Shown one piece after another: positions 24,533-32,704 of a DNA stretch of 64,000 nucleotides. The number at the start of each line of letters is the position of its first letter. The first letter of the stretch is position 1. The position numbers were made by a program, and so were the translations under genes. Source of the DNA: Duganella lactea (GTDB lineage Bacteria > Pseudomonadota > Gammaproteobacteria > Burkholderiales > Burkholderiaceae_D); assembly GCF_009857505.1 (NCBI RefSeq), contig NZ_WWCP01000018.1, positions 45,499 to 109,498 of the forward strand, read 5' to 3'. A model generated the notes under the pieces. The model saw nothing but the letters and a program-made list of their open reading frames with translations, ran no database searches and had not been told where the DNA came from.

Positions 24533-26425
24533 TTAGTAGGACAGACCGTGGCCGAACGGGAACAGCGGCTTGACGCTGTCGTGCGGCAGGTCGGAGCGTT
24601 GGGCGGCCGCCGCCGCGTCGGACGAGGGCAGTTCGATTGGCAGCTTGCCTTGCGGCGCGCTGCGACCGGTCAGCACGTCGAGCAGGGCGATATCGCTGAC
24701 GCCGAAATTGGCCACCACGGCGGCGGCCTTGTCGACGATGTTGGTCAACACCGCCGGACGGTCCAGATAAATGGTGACGATGGTCGGCACTTTGGCGGCG
24801 CTACGCTTGATGGCCGCGTAGTCGGCGTTGTCGTCACCGAATTCCAGATTGCCTTCGTGCGTCATGGCGCCAAAAATGTAATTCGGGTGCAGCATCTGCG
24901 ATGGCGCGGCCACGCGCATGATGGCGACATCGGCCAGCTCCGGCGCGTCAACCACCCGCATGCCATAGCGCTGCGCCACCTTGGCGTCGACGCCGTGCAG
25001 GTACACCCGCTTGCCGCCGGCCAGCGGCAGGATGCGGTCCTTGTTCTGCAACAGCACCAGCGAGCGGCGTTGCGCGTCCAGCGCCTGCTGTTGCGCTGCC
25101 GGGGTGTTGACGCGCGCCGCCGCTTGTTGTTCATCGACGAACGGCGCTTCAAACAAGCCTTGCTGGAATTTTTGCAGCAGGATGCGGCTGGCCGCGCGGT
25201 TCAGATCTTCCACGCCGAGTTCTCCCGCGTTGACCGCCTCGACCAGCAGTTCGGACGCCTCGGTGCCACCAAACTGGTCGACGCCGGCCCGCACCGCCTT
25301 GACCATGCGCGCGCGTGGGCTGAGCTGTTCGACGCCCCACGGCGTGCCCCATTTGGCGAAGTAGGCGAACGGATTGGCGCCTTTGGGAATGCCTTCGGCG
25401 CAGTCCTCGGCACAATCGCTGGTCACCGCCCAGTCGCTGAGGACCACGCCGTCAAAGCCCCTGTTTCGGCGCAGCAGACCATCGATCAGCGGCTGGTTGA
25501 AGGCGCCGCCGACGCGCTCCAGCGTGACGCCTTCCACCGTCACTTCGCCATCCGGCATCGAGTAGGTGGGCATGACGGCGCCCACCTTGGCGGCAAAGGC
25601 GCCGTCGAAAGGCTTGAGGTGGTAGGCGAAATTCGCCGACGGGAAGGTCATGTGTTTGCCGTAGGGGTTGTGGCTGTCCCAGCCATCCTTGGCGGCGCCA
25701 TAGCCGGCCCAGTGCTTGACCACCGCCACCACGCTGCCGGCGCGCACGCCGTCGGCGCCGTTTTGCACGCCCTGGATATATGCCTGCACCTGCCGGCCGG
25801 CGATGGCCGCGTCCTCGCCGAAGGTGCCGGCGACGCGCGACCAGCGCGGATCGGTCGCGAGATCGGCCTGCGGCGACAAGGCTTGCCGGATGCCGACCGC
25901 CAGATATTCCTGGCGCACGATGTCGCCAAAGCGCGCCGTCAGCGCTGGATCGTTGATGGCGGCCATCCCCAGCGGGTCGGGCCAGGCCGAGAAGGAGCCA
26001 GCGGCCACGCTTTGCCCCACGGTGTGCTGGAACTGGTTGCGCGGATCGGTGCTGACGGTGACCGGTATGCCGAGGCGCGTGCGTTCCGCCGAGGCTTGCA
26101 GCGTATTGTTGGCCGCCGCCAGCGCGGCCGCATCGCCGCTTTGGCGGGTGATCAGGGTGTTGAGGTGTTTTTTGCCGATCAGCGCGGCGGCGGCGGCGCC
26201 GTCCAGCTGCTTGCCGCCGGTGGCCAGCGGCACGGTGCCGTGGATCATGGTGCCGGCTTTTTCCTCCAGCGTCATCCGCGCCACCAGATCGCGCGTGCGC
26301 TCGGCGGGCGACAGGCGCCAGTCTTCGTAGGGATCGAGGCGGCCATTGTGGTTCAGGTCACGGAACTGCTGGCCGTCCACCGTGAGCAGGCTGGCCGCCA
26401 GCAGCGGCAAATAAAGCAGGGGCAT
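24533..26425 (-). CDS. GH3 beta-glucosidase family protein, secreted
   Basis: A 630-residue GH3 enzyme lacking PA14. A short hydrophobic N-terminus (MPLLYLPLLAASLL) may be a signal peptide. Next comes an EF-hand-like calcium loop DLNHNGRLDPYED, then the barrel with VVKHWAGYG and the nucleophile motif VVLSDWAVTSD. The sandwich domain ends FPFGHGLSY, typical of GH3. I start at the ATG at 26425; an upstream GTG at 26485 would overlap the transporter stop and spoil the signal. It is the last gene of the LacI-LysR-MFS-GH3 operon, 16 bases after the MFS gene. Confidence 0.9.
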   Translation of the reverse strand: MPLLYLPLLAASLLTVDGQQFRDLNHNGRLDPYEDWRLSPAERTRDLVARMTLEEKAGTMIHGTVPLATGGKQLDGAAAAALIGKKHLNTLITRQSGDAAALAAANNTLQASAERTRLGIPVTVSTDPRNQFQHTVGQSVAAGSFSAWPDPLGMAAINDPALTARFGDIVRQEYLAVGIRQALSPQADLATDPRWSRVAGTFGEDAAIAGRQVQAYIQGVQNGADGVRAGSVVAVVKHWAGYGAAKDGWDSHNPYGKHMTFPSANFAYHLKPFDGAFAAKVGAVMPTYSMPDGEVTVEGVTLERVGGAFNQPLIDGLLRRNRGFDGVVLSDWAVTSDCAEDCAEGIPKGANPFAYFAKWGTPWGVEQLSPRARMVKAVRAGVDQFGGTEASELLVEAVNAGELGVEDLNRAASRILLQKFQQGLFEAPFVDEQQAAARVNTPAAQQQALDAQRRSLVLLQNKDRILPLAGGKRVYLHGVDAKVAQRYGMRVVDAPELADVAIMRVAAPSQMLHPNYIFGAMTHEGNLEFGDDNADYAAIKRSAAKVPTIVTIYLDRPAVLTNIVDKAAAVVANFGVSDIALLDVLTGRSAPQGKLPIELPSSDAAAAAQRSDLPHDSVKPLFPFGHGLSY

Positions 26426-26441
26426 AAAAGTCTCCTTTGTT

Positions 26442-27905
26442 TTAATGACGGCTGGCGCCCATGACCCTGGCCAGGCGATGGGCACCGGCCATGGCGATCA
26501 TCACCAGGCCGGCGAACAGCGGCAACACGTGCAGATACGCTTGCGCGTAGTGCGCGGCGGCGGCCAAGGCCGTTGGCTGGCGGTGAAAGAATACCAGACC
26601 GGCCAGCGCCACGCCGAGCGCGGCGGCGACTTGCTGTACCGCCGTCAGCAGCCCGGCGGCGACGCCGGCGTCCGACATCGGCACATCCTGCAAGGTGGCG
26701 TTGGACAGTTGTGGCCCGCACAACCCCATGCCCAGTCCCATGCCGAACTGCGCCACCAGCAGCGGCCAGTATTGCAGCGCGCCGCCGTACACCGACCAAG
26801 CGGCCAGACACAGGCTGGTGCTGGTGATGGCCAGGCCGACCATCATCACGCGCACGCCCAGCAGTTTGAACAGCCTTGGTCCGATCAGCGTGATGCCGCC
26901 CATGGCGCCGAGGGCGATCGGGGCGCAGGCGTAGGCCATCTGCAAGGCGCTCAGGCCGATGCCTTGTTGTAGCACGAAGGTCATGACCAGCAGGTAGCCG
27001 GGCAGGATGGGATTGATGCTCAGCGTGCAGATCAGGCCGAGCGCCACCTTGCGCAGCTTGAACAGCGACGGCGGCACCAGCGCGTCGCCGCGCGCGGCCT
27101 GGCGCCAGCGCAGGTAGCGCAGCGCGCCCCAGGCCAGCGGAACGGTGGCGATCAGCAGCATGATCAGGCCGACCGGCCAGCCATGTTCGGGCCCCTCGAT
27201 CAACGGTCCCAGCAGGGCAAACAGCACCAGTACCGACAGCGCCGCGCCGATCACGTCCACCGGCACGGCGTTGACACCACGGCCCGGCGGCAGCAAGCGC
27301 CACCCGGCGACCAAACTGAATAAGCCTATCGGCAGATTAATCAGGAACGTCAGCCGCCAGCCCAGGTTGAACCAGTTGGCGTCGATCAGCAATCCGCCGA
27401 TGATCGGCCCCAGCGCGGCCGAGAAGCCGCCAAGAAAACCGAACACCGTATAGACCTTGTAGCGCTGCTCGGGCGGATACATCACCTGCACCAGCGCCAT
27501 CACCTGTGGCACCATCATGGCCGCCGTCGCCCCCTGCAGCACCCGCGCGATCTGCAGCGACAGCGCGTCCGGCGCCAGGCCGCAGGCCATGGAGGTCAGT
27601 GTGAACAACGTTATCCCCAACAGGAACATGCGGCGGTAGCCGTAGCTGTCGCCCAACCGGCCGCCGACGATCAGCAGCACCGCGAAGGCGGTGGCGTAGC
27701 CGGCGATGATCCATTCCAGCGCGGCGCGGTCGGCGCCGATGGTGCTGCCGATCGACGGAATGGCGACGTTGACGATGGTGGTGTCGAGCAAGTCCATGAC
27801 GAAGGCCAGCGCCACCGCCACCAGGGCGAGCTGGCGGCGGCGCGGCGAGAACGCGGCGGCGGCGGCGTAGGCGCTGCCCTCCGTACCTGAAACGGCGTGG
27901 TGCAT
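26442..27905 (-). CDS. MFS transporter, DHA2 (14-helix) type
   Basis: A 487-residue permease of the DHA2 drug:H+ antiporter group. The motif DLLDTTIVNVAIPSIG in helix 1 (about residues 37-52), GGRLGDSYGYRRMFLLG in loop 2-3, and about 14 hydrophobic segments support this. DHA2 proteins usually export drugs or aromatic compounds, so a protective role against toxic aglycones is plausible; sugar or glycoside transport cannot be excluded. It lies 21 bases after the LysR gene in the minus-strand operon. Confidence 0.87.
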   Translation of the reverse strand: MHHAVSGTEGSAYAAAAAFSPRRRQLALVAVALAFVMDLLDTTIVNVAIPSIGSTIGADRAALEWIIAGYATAFAVLLIVGGRLGDSYGYRRMFLLGITLFTLTSMACGLAPDALSLQIARVLQGATAAMMVPQVMALVQVMYPPEQRYKVYTVFGFLGGFSAALGPIIGGLLIDANWFNLGWRLTFLINLPIGLFSLVAGWRLLPPGRGVNAVPVDVIGAALSVLVLFALLGPLIEGPEHGWPVGLIMLLIATVPLAWGALRYLRWRQAARGDALVPPSLFKLRKVALGLICTLSINPILPGYLLVMTFVLQQGIGLSALQMAYACAPIALGAMGGITLIGPRLFKLLGVRVMMVGLAITSTSLCLAAWSVYGGALQYWPLLVAQFGMGLGMGLCGPQLSNATLQDVPMSDAGVAAGLLTAVQQVAAALGVALAGLVFFHRQPTALAAAAHYAQAYLHVLPLFAGLVMIAMAGAHRLARVMGASRH

Positions 27906-27926
27906 CGGTTTTCCTTTGATATTGGT

Positions 27927-28835
27927 TTAGACGCCGGCGGCGGCGGTGACGATTTTGTCGCGTATCCAGCGGATGGCCGGATCGTTGCTGCGGTGCTTGT
28001 GCCATTGCAGCATCTGCACCAGCCGCGGTATGCGCGGCGGCGGTTCCCAGACCTTGATCGGCAGCGTGGCCTGGGCGCGCAGCGCGATGCGGCGGTGCAC
28101 GGTGGCGATGCGGTCAGTGCCGATCACCATCGAGGGCAGGGCGCTCAGCGTCGGCGCGGTGACCTCGACCCGGCGCTTGACGTCGAAGCTTTCCATGAAC
28201 CAGCCGTCGAAGGTGGACAGCGGGTTGGTGTGCTCAAAGGTGGCGATCACGTGGCCGCAGGCGAGGTAGTCGTCGAAGGTGAGGCGCTCCTTGACGCGCG
28301 AGTTGCCTTCCCAGGTGACGCACAGGTAATCTTCCTCGAACAGCGCGGCCGACGGATGGTCCTTGGCCAGGTATTGCGACGGGATCACCAGGAAATCGGC
28401 CTCGCCCTGTTCCAGTACCTCGTCCGGACGCTCGGCCTGGTTGCGCAGGCGGATGCGCAGATTGGGCGCCTCCCGATACAGTTCGGCCAGCAGGGTCGGG
28501 ATCAGCACCGTGGAGGTGTAGTCGGACACCAGCAGCGTAAACACGCGCGACTCCGTCGCCGGATCGAACTGCGGCTGGGCGGCGATGGTGGTGTCGATGC
28601 GCATCAGCACCTCGCGCACCGGGTCCACCAGCTCCTTGGCGCGCTGCGTCAGCATCAGCTGGCGGCCGGACGGCACCAGCAGCTCGTCGTTGAAATAGGC
28701 GCGCAGGCGCGACAGCGCGCCGCTGGTGGCGGGCTGACTCAGGTACAGCTTTTCCGCCGCGCGGCTGATGTTGCGCTCGGTCAGCAGCGCGTTCAGCGCC
28801 ACCAGCAGGTTGAGATCGAGTTTATTGAAGCGCAT
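27927..28835 (-). CDS. LysR-family regulator of the NodD/NahR type
   Basis: A 302-residue LysR regulator opening MRFNKLDLNLLVALNALL, with HTH NISRAAEKLYLSQPATSGALSRL. Its effector domain includes LVSDYTSTVLIPTLL and ends near VQMLQWHKHRSNDPAIRWIRD. The same C-terminal pattern (ECMQWHASKHNEPAHIWLR) occurs in the LysR at 16366, so the two are paralogues of one NodD-like branch. Flavonoid or aromatic effectors are typical of this group. It is co-transcribed with LacI (13-base gap) and a DHA2 exporter. Confidence 0.88.
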   Translation of the reverse strand: MRFNKLDLNLLVALNALLTERNISRAAEKLYLSQPATSGALSRLRAYFNDELLVPSGRQLMLTQRAKELVDPVREVLMRIDTTIAAQPQFDPATESRVFTLLVSDYTSTVLIPTLLAELYREAPNLRIRLRNQAERPDEVLEQGEADFLVIPSQYLAKDHPSAALFEEDYLCVTWEGNSRVKERLTFDDYLACGHVIATFEHTNPLSTFDGWFMESFDVKRRVEVTAPTLSALPSMVIGTDRIATVHRRIALRAQATLPIKVWEPPPRIPRLVQMLQWHKHRSNDPAIRWIRDKIVTAAAGV

Positions 28836-28848
28836 GTGGGCTCCGCAA

Positions 28849-29868
28849 TCAGGCCGAGGCGCGCACGATCAGCGCGTGGTCCAGCGTGAGCGACTCGCTG
28901 GCGCCGCCGGCCAGGCGCTTGAGCAGCAGCTGGGCGGCGGCGGCGCCCAGTTCGCGCACCGGCTGGGCGATGGTGGTCAGCGCCGGCTCGAACACTTGGG
29001 CTACCGGGATATCGTCGAAGCCCATCACCGCGACGTCTTCCGGCACGCGCCGGCCGACGCGGCGGAAGGCCTTGATGGCGCCGATGGCCAGCGTGTCGGC
29101 CACGGCGAACACGGCGGTGGGCGGCTGTTCCATCGCCAGCAGCGCGCCGGCCGCGTCCATGCCGTGTACATAGTCGGTGCCGCGCGCCACCCGCACCAGT
29201 TGCGGCTCGATCGGGATGTTGGCGCGCCGCAGCGCGAACTCGTAGCCGGCATGGCGTTGGCGCGCCCAGCGGTAGTCCTCGCTGGCGCTGAGCAGGGCGA
29301 TGCGCTGGTGGCCGCGGTTGAGCAGGTACTGCACCGCGTCAATGGCGGCCTGGCGGTGGTCGATGCTGACGCTGGGCACGTCGCTGTCGTCGACGAATTC
29401 CGAGCAGGCCACCCACGGCAGATCGGGGATTTCCTGCAGCAGCGGCTTGAGGTCGGCGAAGCGCGCCAGGCTGATGACGCCGTCCGCCATGCGGTTGTAC
29501 AGCGAGTCGAGGGCGGCGCTGTCGCGCGACAGCGTTTGCGAAGCCTCGGCGATGACCAGGCCGTAGCCGTTCTCGCGGGTCACCGATTCCACGCCTTTGA
29601 CGATTTCGGCGAAATACGGATTGGCGAAGTCCGGCACCAGCACCAGCAGCAAGCGCGTTTCGCCGCGCATCAGGCTGCGCGCCAGCGCGTTGGCGCGGTA
29701 GCCCAGCGCCCCGACCGCCGCCTCGACCCGGGCGCGGGTGTCGGCGTTGACCGCCTTGGTACCGTTGAGCACGCGCGAGACGGTGGCGATGGACACGCCG
29801 GCATGTTCGGCCACGGCGGAGATGGATGCGGTGGCGGACGCCTTGGCTTTATTGGTTTTAACGGACAT
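28849..29868 (-). CDS. LacI-family transcriptional regulator
   Basis: A 339-residue LacI-family repressor. The N-terminal HTH reads ISAVAEHAGVSIATVSRVLNG with hinge ALGYRANALARSL, followed by a periplasmic-binding-type sugar domain (LLLVLVPDFANPYFAEIVKG). I start at the ATG at 29868; the reading frame extends upstream to 29982, but those residues are not part of the fold. It is divergent to the C-glycoside operon at 30058. Close matches to a CG-centred operator lie before 6608, 30058 and 35156, and a related GGAAAA-G-TTTTCC dyad lies 15 bases before its own start, so it is the likely regulator of all of them. Confidence 0.92.
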   Translation of the reverse strand: MSVKTNKAKASATASISAVAEHAGVSIATVSRVLNGTKAVNADTRARVEAAVGALGYRANALARSLMRGETRLLLVLVPDFANPYFAEIVKGVESVTRENGYGLVIAEASQTLSRDSAALDSLYNRMADGVISLARFADLKPLLQEIPDLPWVACSEFVDDSDVPSVSIDHRQAAIDAVQYLLNRGHQRIALLSASEDYRWARQRHAGYEFALRRANIPIEPQLVRVARGTDYVHGMDAAGALLAMEQPPTAVFAVADTLAIGAIKAFRRVGRRVPEDVAVMGFDDIPVAQVFEPALTTIAQPVRELGAAAAQLLLKRLAGGASESLTLDHALIVRASA

Positions 29869-29882
29869 CGGATGTAAAGATG

Positions 29883-29895
29883 GGAAAAGTTTTCC
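29883..29895. promoter_or_regulatory. GGAAAA-G-TTTTCC dyad before lacI-type gene
   Basis: Perfect six-base arms around one G lie within the leader of the LacI gene. The left part (TGGGAAA) equals that of the operators at 29985 and 35078, so autoregulation is likely. It lacks the CG centre, making it a weaker match. Confidence 0.5.
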
Positions 29896-29957
29896 TAATA
29901 TAGCCGAAAACCGCCCGTTGCAATACATTCCCGGGTATCCAAGATATGAATACGACA

Positions 29958-29974
29958 TATCGGTAAAAAGCCAA
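29958..29974 (+). promoter_or_regulatory. TATCGGTAAAAAGCCAA box, candidate activator site
   Basis: It differs in one base from the box at 6505-6521. The distance to the following GGGAAA operator is 28 bases here and 50 at 6505, a difference of 22, about two helical turns. This suggests a bound activator kept on the same face of the DNA relative to the promoter. Confidence 0.45.
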
Positions 29975-29984
29975 AACGGCAAGG

Positions 29985-30004
29985 TGGGAAAGCGTTATCA
30001 TTTT
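29985..30004. promoter_or_regulatory. LacI-type operator, C-glycoside deglycosidase operon
   Basis: TGGGAAAGCGTTATCATTTT lies 54 bases before the MFS start at 30058. The core GAAAGCGTTATC (29988-29999) centres on CG, and TATCAT (29996-30001) may be the -10 box. It is nearly identical to the sites at 6553 and 35078 and faces the LacI gene across the 189-bp gap. Confidence 0.65.
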
Positions 30005-30057
30005 TTGCCGTATAGATTTTCCTGCATAGACAGGCAAACAACAATAGGAGACAGACA

Positions 30058-31290
30058 ATGCGTAGTTCTGAATACCCGCAAGGGCAGGGAGGTGCGCCGG
30101 CGGCGCCACGAAAAGCCGACTGGCGCCAGGGCTGGATACTGGTGTTTTCCGGCTTCCTGCCGGTGATGGCGATTATCGCGCTGGCGCCGACCCTGCCCAC
30201 GCTGCTGGCGCACTTCCACGACGTGCCGAACGCCAGACTGATGGTGCCGCTGCTGATCACCGCGCCGAGCGCCTGCATCGCCCTGTTCGCGCCAGCCGCC
30301 GGCGCCATTGCCGACCGCTTTGGCCGCCGCCGCTTGCTGCTGTGGTCGATGGCGTTTTATGGCGCCGGCGGCCTGATGCCGTTCGCCATCGATAATTTCT
30401 GGGCCGTGGTGGCCGGCCGCGTGGTGATCGGCGTCGGCGAAGCCGGCGTGCTCACGGTGGTCAACACCCTGCTGGCCGACTATTACGAAGAGAAGGAGCG
30501 CCACCGCTGGCTGATGATTCAGGGTGTGGTCGGTTCGGTGCTGGGCACCGTCACCATCGCCAGCTCCGGCTTCCTGGCGGCGCAGGGCTGGCAATATCCG
30601 TTCCTGGTGTATGCGGTCGCCATTCCTATCCTGCTGGCCAGCCTGGCCTTCCTGTTCGAGCCCGAGCCGCGCAAGCAAGCCGCCGGCCAGACGGCGGCCA
30701 CCACGCCGTTCCCCACCATGACGGCGTTGATGGTGTGCGGCGTGACGGTGGTGCTGTCGACCATCTACTACGTGCAGGTGATTAACTTCTCGCTACTGCT
30801 GAAAGAACTGGGCCTGGCCGATCCGAAATCGATCGGTTTGAGCATGGCGCTGCCCAGCATCGGCGTGCCGATCGGCGCGGTGCTGTTCAAGCTGACCACC
30901 CGCTACGGCGCCGGCGCGCAGATCGTGCTGGTGTTCCTCGGCTACGCGATTGGCCTGGGCGGCATCGGCATGGCGCCGGATTACCAGACGGCGCTGGCCT
31001 TCGCCTTTGTGCAGCAGCTGGCCAACGGCATCATCGTGCCGGCGCTGATCGCCTGGACGCAGAGTAAGTTCTCTTTTGAGCACCGTGGCCGCGGCATGGG
31101 CTGGTGGGCCAGTTCCTTCTTCGTGGCGCAGTTCCTGTCGCCGGCCGTGGTCAACCTGATGCGCGGCTATGTCGGCAACCTGCAAGGCGCCTTCCTGGCC
31201 TTCGGCCTGATCGCCGCCGCCTGCGCGCTGCTGGCCTGCCTGCTGCGCTGGCGCGCGCCGGCGGCGCCGTCGTCGAGCGCCGTTCTTTGA
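30058..31290 (+). CDS. MFS transporter, first gene of the C-glycoside operon
   Basis: A 410-residue, about 12-helix permease with GAIADRFGRRRLLLW in loop 2-3, VVIGVGEAGVLTVVNTLLADYY and HRGRGMGWWASS. It is paralogous to the MFS protein at 11642. As first gene of an operon encoding cytoplasmic deglycosidase-like proteins it is the natural inner-membrane importer of the glycoside, possibly already 3-oxidised in the periplasm. The ATG is preceded by TAGGAG. The next gene is 30 bases away. Confidence 0.88.
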   Translation: MRSSEYPQGQGGAPAAPRKADWRQGWILVFSGFLPVMAIIALAPTLPTLLAHFHDVPNARLMVPLLITAPSACIALFAPAAGAIADRFGRRRLLLWSMAFYGAGGLMPFAIDNFWAVVAGRVVIGVGEAGVLTVVNTLLADYYEEKERHRWLMIQGVVGSVLGTVTIASSGFLAAQGWQYPFLVYAVAIPILLASLAFLFEPEPRKQAAGQTAATTPFPTMTALMVCGVTVVLSTIYYVQVINFSLLLKELGLADPKSIGLSMALPSIGVPIGAVLFKLTTRYGAGAQIVLVFLGYAIGLGGIGMAPDYQTALAFAFVQQLANGIIVPALIAWTQSKFSFEHRGRGMGWWASSFFVAQFLSPAVVNLMRGYVGNLQGAFLAFGLIAAACALLACLLRWRAPAAPSSSAVL

Positions 31291-31320
31291 TTTTTGTTTG
31301 ACTTAACCGAGGTCCATAGT

Positions 31321-32310
31321 ATGAATACTCAACACAGCATCAAGCGCGGTGTCTCGCTCTACAGCTACCAGTACGAGACGTTCCTGCGCAAGATGAATCT
31401 GGACGACTGCATCGCCCACGCCGCCGGCCTTGGCGCGCGCGGCATCGAAGTGGTCAGCGAACAATCGTTCACCGGCTTTCCCAATGTGCCGCAAGCGCAG
31501 ATCGACGGCTGGTTCGCGTCGCTGGAGCGGCACGGCGCCTACGCGCAATGCCACGACATGTTCCTGGACGTGAAGCTGTACAAGGATCGCAAGCTCAATT
31601 TCGAGGAGATGGTGGCCTCGCTGAAGCGCGATCTGCACTTCGCCAAGCGCGTTGGCTGCCGCAATGTGCGCGTCATCGTCAACACGCCGCCGGAAGTGGT
31701 GGTGGCCTGCGTGCCGCTGGCCGAGCAGCTCGATGTACGCATGGGCATCGAGGTGCATTCGCCGTTCCACTTCGACCATCCATGGATTTTGCGCTACACC
31801 GAGCTGACCCGCGCCACCGGCTCCGATCACGTTGGCTATGTGCCGGACATGGGCATGTACACCAAGAACTACCCGCCGGTGTTCCGCGACCGCTTCCTGC
31901 GTAACGGCGCGACGCCGAAGATTGTGGAATTCATTCTGGAAGCGCATGCCGCGCGCGTGCTGGCCGACTATGTGCTGATGGATGTGCGCAAGCTGGGCGG
32001 CAACGCGGTCGACCTGCAAATGGCCGAGACGCTGCGCCACAATATCTGGAGCAATCCACGCCGTATGTTGGAGTTCATGCCATGGATCTTCAACATCCAC
32101 GCCAAGTTCTACGAAATCGACGACAGCGGCAAGGAGCCGGCGATTCCGTATGAGGAAATCATTCCGGTGCTGATCGAGGGCGGTTACGACGGCCACCTGT
32201 CGAGCGAATACGAAGGTCAGCGTCACATCGAGGATGCCTTTGAGGTCGATGGCCGCGAGCAGGTGCGCCGTCAACAAGCAATGTTCAAGCGCCTGCTGGG
32301 CGAAGCGTAA
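31321..32310 (+). CDS. C-glycoside deglycosidase alpha-subunit-like TIM barrel
   Basis: A 329-residue xylose-isomerase-like barrel. Metal ligands can be placed at Glu144 (GIEVHSPFHF), Asp176 (YVPDMGMY), His260 (NIHAKFYEI) and Glu296 (LSSEYEGQ). The length, the FHFDHPWIL and KFYEIDDSGKEPAIPYEEI segments, and above all the small DUF6379-like gene 12 bases downstream match the alpha-beta pairs DgpC/DgpB and CarC/CarB. These cleave the C-C bond of 3-keto C-glycosides such as 3-oxo-puerarin or 3-keto-carminate in a Mn-dependent elimination. That reaction is known for the family; activity here is inferred. Without the beta partner I would only call it a sugar isomerase family protein. Confidence 0.78.
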   Translation: MNTQHSIKRGVSLYSYQYETFLRKMNLDDCIAHAAGLGARGIEVVSEQSFTGFPNVPQAQIDGWFASLERHGAYAQCHDMFLDVKLYKDRKLNFEEMVASLKRDLHFAKRVGCRNVRVIVNTPPEVVVACVPLAEQLDVRMGIEVHSPFHFDHPWILRYTELTRATGSDHVGYVPDMGMYTKNYPPVFRDRFLRNGATPKIVEFILEAHAARVLADYVLMDVRKLGGNAVDLQMAETLRHNIWSNPRRMLEFMPWIFNIHAKFYEIDDSGKEPAIPYEEIIPVLIEGGYDGHLSSEYEGQRHIEDAFEVDGREQVRRQQAMFKRLLGEA

Positions 32311-32322
32311 GGGAAAGCAGAT

Positions 32323-32700
32323 ATGTACGATCAACACATCATTTATCCGGGCAGCGTGGAAAACACCAGCGATGGCTGGCGCCTGGGCGCGCGGCTGCCG
32401 TATTATCGCGGCCAGATCCTGTCTGCCGTGGAGGACGTGGCGCTGACCGTGGACGGCGTGCAGGTGCCGCGTGAGAACGTGCGCTTCACCGTGCGCGGCA
32501 AGACCTACACGCTGGCGCAGCTCGAAACCACCTATGACGAGCGTTGGGAGTTCGGCGAGGTGGCCGAGGTGTCGGTGCTGCAGCCGGGCGGACTGACGGC
32601 CGGCGAGCACACGGTGACGGCGGCGGTGCAGTTGCGGATTTCGTATCTGCCCTGGAGCCCGGTCACCAGTTGCACCGTCAGCGCCACCGTCGCGGGTTAA
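32323..32700 (+). CDS. C-glycoside deglycosidase beta-subunit-like protein (DUF6379 type)
   Basis: A 125-residue, all-beta protein without signal peptide. It shows VALTVDGVQVPRENVRFTVRG, then LAQLETTYDERWEFGEVAEV and a final GEHTVTAAVQLRISYLP, the pattern of the small beta-sandwich subunit (DUF6379 type) of C-glycoside deglycosidases such as DgpB and CarB. In those enzymes it packs against the TIM-barrel alpha subunit and shapes the aglycone site; it has no activity alone. It lies 12 bases after the alpha-like gene and four bases before the next isomerase gene. The alpha-beta arrangement is the strongest sign for C-glycoside cleavage in this window. Confidence 0.78.
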   Translation: MYDQHIIYPGSVENTSDGWRLGARLPYYRGQILSAVEDVALTVDGVQVPRENVRFTVRGKTYTLAQLETTYDERWEFGEVAEVSVLQPGGLTAGEHTVTAAVQLRISYLPWSPVTSCTVSATVAG

Positions 32701-32704
32701 GATC

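Noticed and set aside
26425..26485. Upstream GTG start for the secreted GH3 gene
   Set aside because: It would overlap the MFS stop region and add twenty residues before a signal-like N-terminus; the ATG at 26425 has GGAG just upstream.
29868..29982. Extended start for the LacI gene
   Set aside because: The extra residues precede the HTH without similarity to the family, and the operator-like dyad at 29883 lies there, so the region is leader DNA.
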